From Haematococcus lacustris (Eukaryota > Chlorophyta > Chlorophyceae > Chlamydomonadales > Haematococcaceae): a DNA stretch of 64,000 nt. Position numbers and translations under genes: made by a program. The notes beneath the pieces are model-generated. The model saw only the letters and a program-made list of their open reading frames with translations, did not search any database and was not told where the DNA came from. Location: positions 4,637,294 to 4,701,293 of the forward strand of contig JASKMD010000012.1 in NCBI GenBank assembly GCA_030144725.1. Direction: 5' to 3'. How positions within the stretch are numbered: the stretch's first letter is position 1; each line of letters starts with the position of its first letter. Below, piece after piece: positions 57,351 to 64,000 of the stretch.

Positions 57351-59093
57351 GCAGCGAAGCGCTCGCAGCGCTGGCGTAAAATCTTGCTTGATTGCCTAGT
57401 AGGCCTTCGGGCGTCAGACGACCGCAACGAACGCAATGTAGACACGCCTGCGGACGGCGGCAGCCTGCTGGTGGTCTCGTCTGGTAGGCAGCAGACTCCG
57501 CACACAAGCTGCCTCAGCGGTGCCATTGGCCTAGCACAGTGCCACGAGGCCCAAACCCTGTGTGCCCCGCATGGCTGCAGCGGTTGCGCTGACAGTGGTA
57601 ACGGGCCTTTGCTTCACTGTCTGGCAGGAGGACATCTCTGATTTTTTGTTTGAGCAGTCCATGAGCCCCTCCGCAGCCTGGGGCGCAGGTGAGCGCCCAC
57701 CAACACAGCCGGCCAGGCCAGCAAGTGCATTGAGCACAGCTGGCTGCCCTTCCTGTTGCTGTAGGGGACGTGGCCGGCGGAGTGCTGTGGGGGCTATCCC
57801 TGTGGTACTGCTCGCCCCTGCAGCTGCTGCTCCTGTTCCTAGGCCAGGTCGACACAGAGCGCCCCTCTGACTGGGTGCGTGGGTGCCTGGCAGCGGCAGT
57901 GCAGGGGCAGTGCACTGCACCTGGATCCTCACAGCAGCAAGTAAGGCAGGCAGCCAGACATCACTCGCCTGTTGGTCAGCGTGGGTCGGTGTAATCAGTG
58001 TGTGGCTTTCAGTGAGGCAGCCACTTACTGCTCTGTCAGCTTTCAGCCCACAGCTGGCTGCAAGCCCCCCCCTTAGCCCTCTGCCACGCTGGACGACTTT
58101 GCAGGTGCTGCGTGTGCTGGGCCAGGCAGCCGGCCTGCCTGTCACCTCCCTGGACTACACGGCGCCTTGGGCTGTGCAGGCGGTGGCAGCGGCGCTGTTT
58201 GCAGGGGCAGGGCTGGGTGTGGCAGGGCTGTGGAACAGTGGGCTGGGTGACGCCACCTGGTGAGCTTGTAGGCCTGAGGGGTCAGCAGCTTGGCGGGTGG
58301 GGTGTCACCACATTGGTCCTATTATGACCAGGCGCCCTGCAGCGGCCTGGGCACCAGCTTGCCCTCCTGCTGTTGCCGCTGTGGGTTGCAGGTCTGTCAG
58401 CACGGGGCTGGGGGCCTGCATGGCTGCCTTTGTGTACGAGGTGGGCCGGCCTCGCCGCTTGGGTGTGGAGGAGGCGCAGCGCCTGGAGGGCCAGTGGCAA
58501 GACTTTGGTGCGTCGCCCTTGGTGTTGCTCCATGGCTGGATGCCCCAGGGACCTCAGCAGCGCGCACTGCCTATTGTGGCCATCTGGACCTGCCAGGTGC
58601 AGGCGCCATCAGGGGTGTGGTGTGTGGTGCTGTGCAGCGGCCTGGTCGTCGGTGCGGCTGCAGCGCGCAGGGCGGTGCCATGAGAGTGAGGTGTTCAAGG
58701 CATTTAGGAAGGCGCATGCCAAGTACCGCACAGCCGAGGCCATTTCAGATGCCGTGCTGCGCGATATGGTGGGTGCTCTGCCTGCTGCTTGGCTGAACCA
58801 GGCATACCAGCAGGGCGGGTGGGATGGGCACTGGCAATGCAGTAGGTCGCGGCAGCGTAACTCCTGCCTTCCTGCCCGACTTGGCCTGACACTGCCTCCA
58901 GGTGCGCAACTGGCACCCCTCAGTGGAGCGCACGCCCAATGGTTTCTACCGCAACCTCTCCCTGGCGCCTACAGTGGATGCATGGACAGGCGCCATGCAG
59001 GGCACCCAGCTGCCTGGTCACACCCCACCACCCACCCCTCCTGCCCAGACACCACAGCCGCCGTTGTCACTTGAGAGTGAAGTGGAGCGCTGA
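57351..59093 (+). CDS. RPH1-like chloroplast membrane protein (candidate), 5' end incomplete
   Basis: Exons joined in phase are about 57351-57483 (start not found), 57581-57688, 57765-57874, 58105-58259, 58392-58507, 58638-58768 and 58902-59093. Hydrophobic segments are VALTVVTGLCFTVW, GVLWGLSLWYCSPLQLLLLF and AVQAVAAALFAGAGLGVAGL, then a soluble C-terminus with RCHESEVFKAFRKAHAKYRT and VRNWHPSVERTPNGFYRNLS. The order (ERPSDW after a membrane helix, SVSTGLGACMAAFVYEVGRP, CHESE, DAVLRDM, NWHP) matches my recollection of the conserved plant protein RESISTANCE TO PHYTOPHTHORA 1, a chloroplast-envelope protein. This is a family-level guess without alignment. The presumed transit peptide is in an unseen 5' exon: the frame is open to 57351 but has no ATG. 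The PfkB gene follows 279 bp downstream on the same strand. Confidence 0.62.
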
Positions 59094-59372
59094 CATGCCG
59101 TACTGAGGATGTGCAGGGATGAAGAGGGGAGGCTTCAGGGAGACAAGGGGGGCGTGGCCAGGGAGACAAAGGGTACCGAGCCAAGCCTGGTGCCTGCTGC
59201 CTGGCATGGCTGATGGCTGTTGGTCAGGACGGGATGAGTTGTCTCCTGGCAATTGCGATTGGTGTGGATGTGGGACAATTTAAATATTCTGAGTGCACCC
59301 AGTGGTATGTGATACTGAAGCGTATGTGGCGGTCGCTCGTGGCTATTGATACTCGTCTGCGGTATTGCCACG

Positions 59373-62300
59373 ATGCGACAGCAACCCAGCCTCGAATGCG
59401 TGTGCTTCACGCTCATCGTTGATGATATCGTACTTCCTTCTGGTGCGCGGCCCTGGACCTTTCGCATATGTTCGCGAGTGCCCTCCCTTGACGCGAGCGC
59501 GACGTGCACTGCAGGCGTGACATACATGGCGCAACTGGGAGGGGGAGGTGGGCATTTTGAAAACGGTGCATCACCTGACATTGCTAAACCTGGCTGCTCG
59601 CAAACGTACCACTCGCCCCCTGTCCTCTGCCAGGCCCTCAGACGCTCTTCGGCTGGGAAGTCGTTTCTCAATGCCTGCGCAAGCATGCCCCCACTCCGGT
59701 GCGCTGCCACAGCCAGCTCCTCACCAGTCGCCCTGCAGGACCCACGGCTGGGCCCGCCAGTGGCAGCGTTGATGTTCCTGGCCAGGGATCCTCTGCCCCC
59801 ACCTCCAGGGCGCCCTGACCACTGGCCTGGCTGCGGGTGTGGGGCCAGACTTGCCCCCCACTTGCGTGTCTTGGCTGCAACAGGTGGGCGGAGCAGCAGG
59901 CCAGCCAGGGGCGTTGTCTTACCACAGCTCCATGCATACATTGGGCAGACACTTGCAGCAGCCCCTCAGGACCCTACTGGGGCAGCACACTGGCCCCCTC
60001 TGGCTGCGCTTGGGCAGTGGCTGCCTGCACACCTCGCCCTGCTCCTGGCTGGGCTCAGCAAATGACAAGCAGTTCTGGAGAGAGGGGGGGGCCCGGACCC
60101 AGTCCTTGCGCAGCGCCCTGTGGCCCTGGGTGCAGGTGGGGGTGGACACCAGCGGGCTGCTGCAGCACCAGCGCCCAACACCCCGCGCCTGGCAGGTGTT
60201 TGAAGAGGACGGGCGGCGCACGCAGGTCGGGCAGTAGTGGGCCACTGCTGTGAAGACAGGCCTGCCAGCTCCATGCCCTGAGTAGTCCTGCAGCCTCACC
60301 GCTCTAGGGTAACCCCTCCACCCCCTGCCCCTGCCCCTGCCCTTTCCCTTGCCGCTTCTCCTATGTCTCCCCCTGCCCTCCCCCTGGCCTGCTCTGGTGT
60401 AATGCGCTGCAGGTGTGGCGGGGCCCAGGGGGTGAGGGAGAGGAGCTGTGGGACATGCTGCGCCCGCGCCTGGACACGCTGCCAGACCACTTCCTGCGCG
60501 CCGCCAACTTCCACATTGGTGTGCACCCGCAGCATCCCCCTCTCCGCCTCCTCAGGTCAGGACACAGGGCACTGCGGCAGGCCGGCTAGCCAGCCAGGCA
60601 GGCAGTGCAGGCAGGCAGTGCAGGCAGGCAGTTAGGCAGGCAGGCAGTTAGGCAGGCAGGCAGTTAGGCAGGCATGTGGCCCCACCCCTTATTATCCATG
60701 CCAGCAGCGGCCTAGGCTCTGCTGGCGGCTGTGGGGGTCAGGGGCCAGCCCTTCAGCACTAGTGGCACCAGGCGCCTGGCTGCAGGGAGCTGCGGCAGCG
60801 GGCGCACGCAGCGGGGGGGGTGCTGAGCGTGGAGACCTACACGGGCTGTGAGGGTCCCGCAAGCCCCCAGCAGCTGCAGGTGAGCAGGGGCACAGCGGGG
60901 CACAGGGGCCCACACTGCCCTCAACTCACAATTGCTCAGCCCAGGTTCCAAATGCCCCTCTCACACCTTTGGCAGCTGGCCACCCTTGAGCCTGGTGGCA
61001 CAGCAAGCCCGGCCTGACCTGCAGGCCAGCGGAGCAGCCGCCTCGCCTCTGTCCCCCCACACTGCGGCCCTGGCATGTGGCCTGCAGGCCTTGCTGAGCA
61101 GCTGTGACCTGTTCTCACCCAACGAGCTGGAGGCGGCCTCCCTGCTGGGCCCTGCACCTCCAGGCCAGATGGCTACAGAGTGGGTGCACAGGCAGCTTTG
61201 ACCCCCCCTACACCACACCCCATGCAGGGTGCCCTGGCAGCATGTGTCTGGCTTCGTCCTTTGACAGCAGTCACATTTGATGACGCGTTCTTAGCTGCTG
61301 GCCCTGGACCTGGAGCGATTGAAACCGTCGAAGTCGAGCGTTGCAGCTGGAGTCGCACAAGTTGTGGTCCTCGCAATGCACCCACAAAGGAGCAACATGA
61401 TCATCTGGCAGGCTGCAGCCGGGCACCTGTGGATTGCCCTGCCACTTCCCTGGCTGGGACTGGTCTAGTGGCTGCTCACCTCAGTGGCAATGAGGGCCCG
61501 GCAGGACGTGCGCCACCCTGCAGCAGCTGCAGCCAGCCCTCCGCGCCCTGCTGCCCACTGCCATTGGCATCTCCTGCTGGCTGGGCCCTGGCTGCAGGCT
61601 GCTGGCCAGAGCGGGCCCCACTGGCGCTGGTCTGGTGGTGGTGCGGTGCGGGGCGCAGGGCGTGGTGGCGGCCAGCCGGGCCCTGCCTGGGCAGCTAGTG
61701 GAGGTGAGCAGGCGCTGCTGGGGCTGCAGCTGACGCTGAGGGCGTTATGCAGGGGCGGACCTGGTGGGTGCGCTGTGCTGCCCAGGTGCCCGCAGTGCCT
61801 GACACCCAGGTGGAGGACGTCACGGGGGCTGGCAACGCGTTCTGCGGGGGCCTGCTGGCCGCCCTGCACCACACGAGCTGCGCGCCCTGGCTGTGTGGGG
61901 TCACTGCAGCTAGGCTGGAGCAGGAGCCAGGCCGCAACAGGCCATCCCCTGCCGCTGCCAGCCCACCCCCGCTGCTGGCGGACCTGGTAGTGGGTGCCAG
62001 GGCTGCAGCCTCTGGGGGCGACAGTGCAGCCAGCCAGGGCCATGGTGGGCGAGCCAGCGGCGCATCAGGCGCCTCCACCTTGCCCAGCCCCTGGTCTGCG
62101 TGTGACAGCAGCCGCCCAGGGCTGCAGGGAGCCGGGGCTGCACTGCGCCAGGCAGCTGTGTGGGGCGTGGCCGCTGCCTCCCTGGTGGTGGAGGTGCCGG
62201 GTCTGCCTCAGCCCCCTCTGGCTCGCCTGCAGCAGCGTGTGCAGGGCCGGGTCGATGCCATGCGCCGCCAGCTAGGTCTGCCGCTGCAAGCGTGCCGCCA

Positions 62301-62385
62301 GCCTCAGGGAGCTAGGCTCACGGGGTATGCCAGGGCGGGTAGGGCCATGGCGCAAGTAGCTGTGCGCCCGCATTGCTGCTGGTAA
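59373..62385 (+). CDS. PfkB-fold carbohydrate-kinase-like protein, MAK32-like
   Basis: Ten exons join in phase: 59373-59442, 59515-59547, 59634-59698, 59809-59883, 60136-60225, 60413-60555, 60786-60879, 61088-61179, 61598-61703 and 61786-62385, giving 455 aa. The start ATG gives MRQQPSLECVCFTLIVDDIV, the opening strand of the PfkB fold. QLGGGGPQTLFGWEV is the glycine-rich substrate segment, here split across two introns. PTPRAWQVFEEDGRRTQVWR, DLFSPNELEAASLLG and GLVVVRCGAQGVVAAS follow in normal order. The C-terminal anion-hole signature is VTGAGNAFCGGLLAAL. In classical kinases the residue after GAG is the catalytic Asp; here it is Asn, as I recall for MAK32-like members, so kinase activity is doubtful. 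An insertion of about 80 residues rich in Ala/Gly/Ser precedes the last helix. The last exon may hide an unmodelled intron. Confidence 0.88.
60594..60672. repeat. CAGGCAGGCAGT-type minisatellite
   Basis: Five or more units of GGCAGGCAGTKMG-like sequence lie in the PfkB intron between exons 60413-60555 and 60786-60879. Confidence 0.8.
61349..61397. repeat. Dispersed 49-bp repeat, copy 2
   Basis: This second copy of the 57281-57329 repeat, one mismatch apart, lies in PfkB intron 8 (61180-61597). Sequence around it (61260-61400) is less GC-rich than the host intron, consistent with an inserted element. Confidence 0.93.
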
Positions 62386-64000
62386 TGGCTGGGTGGCTGA
62401 TGGAGGGGAGAGAGCAAGGTCGCTCGACGTGAGAGTGTCAATAACTCACCACTAGTGGGGAGTTGAAGCCACTATCGTGGTTCAGGCCATTGCCAGCAGA
62501 GCGAGGCGCACACACACATGTGGCCATGACCTTGTGGGGACACTGGCTGAGTTGGCCCTAGGCTTGAGACGTGATGTGCCTGAAAGCATTGAGGTATGCC
62601 AGCCTGCCGACGCTGCAAAGTTACAGAGCTAGCTTAGCCTCTGACACAGCACCTCCTAACATAGTGTCTCTATGCTGCGGGCGTGCATCATCTCGTGTGC
62701 ACACGCCGCCATTCTGCACGGGCTATGCTTCATGTCAAGGGCCTGAGAAGTGTTTGTTCGCTCTGTACAGGAGACCTGGGGCAGGGCCTGACTAGCAGTC
62801 AAGGGTGCGTGACCCGGCTATCTGCAGACATCATCAGACATTGGCAGACATGTTGACACCCAACCGTCAACACTTGACGTTGCTACACTACACACGTCGG
62901 ACATTTTCCCCCCCATCGATCCCGCCTCGATTGCGGACCGAATAGGGGGATCGACGCCGACTGATATCGGCCCAGTCTTTCGATGGGGTAAGCTGTCGAT
63001 TCGATGGGGGTATCGATTTTTGTGATTTCGAGGCATGATCGAGGCATGTTTGAGTCATGTTCGAGGCATGTTTGAGTCATGTTCGAGGCATGTTTAAGGC
63101 AGTTTCGAGTTGGCTCCATCCATCGATTCGATGGAGGATCGATTCAGGAAACTCATCGATGTTACACTGGCTTATTGCCAAAGCATAAGATGTTATGCCA
63201 AAGTAAAAGGCCTAGTGCCAAAGCACAAAGCCTACATCCAAAGCAACAGGCTTGCTGCCATGACATTGGGCATGCTTCTAGGACATAAAGCCTGCTGGTC
63301 ATGCCATGCAGTGCGGCACTAGTACCCTTGTGAGGTGCGCCCTGTGGGCACAGCTATAATCCCTAGCGCCCCGCAACACAACACCAACAATAAGACCACC
63401 ACCAAGGCCAACACAACACCACCACCACCAACAGCAACATGACCAACGCAACAACACCAACAACAAGCCATGTCACACACTAAGCACGGACTGGCAACCA
63501 CCCAAGTGCTTGGCTTGGCTTGGCTGTCCCACTGGCTTGGCTGTCCCCTTGAGAGAGGGATGGGATGGTCATTGTTGTGTGTGGGCATGACATGGCTAGT
63601 GAGGGTTGTGTTGGCTGCTACTACTAGCGCTGACTCCAGGCTGCCCGCTCCAGGCGCTCCAGGCTGCCCGCTCCAGGCGCTCCAGGCTGCCCGCTCCAGG
63701 CTGCAGGGGGAAGTAGAGGGGGTTGCGTACTGGTGGTGGTGGTGGGACAGCAGAGGGACGGAGGAAGAGGCCAAGGGGCAGGAGGCCAGCTGGGCTGGGT
63801 GTCAGCCACTTACCGGCAGGTGGTTAGCCACTTCTTGTGGTGTTAGGGAGAAGAGAGGGCAGGCAGGAGAGGGAGAAGAGAAATGAGATTTGGCAGGGAG
63901 AAGAGGGACAAGAGGGGGCTTCCTCCTGGCTGCTGGGTAGGGTAGGGTAGGGAGGGGATTCTGAAAGTGAGGGGGAGGGGGAAAATGGGGGCGTAGGAGA
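62386..64000. other. Gene-free end region with several tandem repeats
   Basis: No exon is supported past the PfkB stop. TCGAT-rich sequence fills 62915-63150. A 22-bp tandem unit CGAGGCATGTTTGAGTCATGTT lies at about 63030-63095. A degenerate roughly 20-bp unit TGCCAAAGCAnAAGGCCTA lies at about 63175-63300. CAACACCACC-type simple sequence follows to 63470, then a CGCTCCAGGCTGCC minisatellite at 63636-63706. GC content is lower than in the genes. Confidence 0.6.
63636..63706. repeat. GCTCCAGGCTGCCC-type minisatellite
   Basis: About four units alternating CGCTCCAGGCTGCC and CGCTCCAGG occur in tandem in the gene-free end region. Confidence 0.85.

Noticed and set aside
59135..59941. 268-residue minus-strand frame
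   Set aside because: It overlaps four in-phase PfkB exons on plus that carry conserved motifs. Its own sequence has no recognisable domain.
62820..63470. CRISPR-like array from the tandem repeats near the right end
   Set aside because: Units are directly adjacent without unique spacers and the sequence is eukaryotic nuclear DNA, so these are minisatellites.
1..64000. Bacterial-style operons, ribosome-binding sites and terminators
   Set aside because: Coding regions are split by GT-AG introns and proteins are eukaryotic; such features do not apply.

Overview
This window looks like GC-rich nuclear DNA from a green alga, most likely a chlamydomonadalean. The evidence is dense splitting of genes into short GT-AG exons, CAG/Gln and Pro/Ser-rich low-complexity protein stretches, many micro- and minisatellites, a candidate thylakoid-lumen immunophilin with a twin-arginine signal, and plant-type families (a MCTP-like multi-C2 protein and an RPH1-like chloroplast membrane protein). 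The long AGGGC arrays resemble what I recall from Haematococcus-type genomes, but the genus is an inference. There is no bacterial gene organisation, CRISPR array, rRNA or convincing tRNA.

I built gene models by hand by matching splice phase from exon to exon. For most genes every junction is phase-consistent. From left to right: an actin-related protein 3 gene (minus, 6250-2439, C-terminus not found); a membrane-anchored TKL/Ser-Thr kinase (plus, 6518-10272); a SpoU/TrmH 2'-O-methyltransferase (minus, 13373-10336); an FKBP-type isomerase with a plastid/Tat leader (minus, 16153-13913); a gene of about 29 exons for a coiled-coil plus ribonuclease-inhibitor-type LRR protein (plus, 16844-30348); a J-domain protein (minus, 34069-32284); a fucosyltransferase-like glycosyltransferase (plus, 34210-37370, last exon not found); splicing factor SF3B4 (minus, 41492-39380); a coiled-coil protein (plus, 42105-44000); a MCTP-like C2/PRT_C protein of about 21 exons (minus, 54332-44405); a small Gln-rich coiled-coil protein (plus, 55511-56306); a fragment resembling a repeated algal ORF (about 56602-56856); an RPH1-like membrane protein (plus, about 57351-59093); and a PfkB-fold, MAK32-like protein (plus, 59373-62385).

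Neighbours show no common pathway. The architecture is eukaryotic, with several head-to-head pairs sharing short intergenic regions (ARP3/kinase 267 bp, FKBP/LRR 690 bp, J-protein/glycosyltransferase 140 bp, SF3B4/coiled-coil 612 bp) and one close convergent pair (kinase/TrmH, 63 bp apart).

The ends of the window (1-2438 and 62386-64000) and several gaps hold no gene I can support. They carry short duplications, interstitial TTAGGG-type repeats and minisatellites. The most unusual observations are three independent candidate GC-AG introns (one inside the spliceosomal SF3B4 gene), the unrecognised coiled-coil/LRR giant, a low-complexity insertion inside a knotted methyltransferase domain, a PfkB protein with Asn in place of the usual catalytic Asp, and one 12-bp minisatellite family in two introns of one gene.
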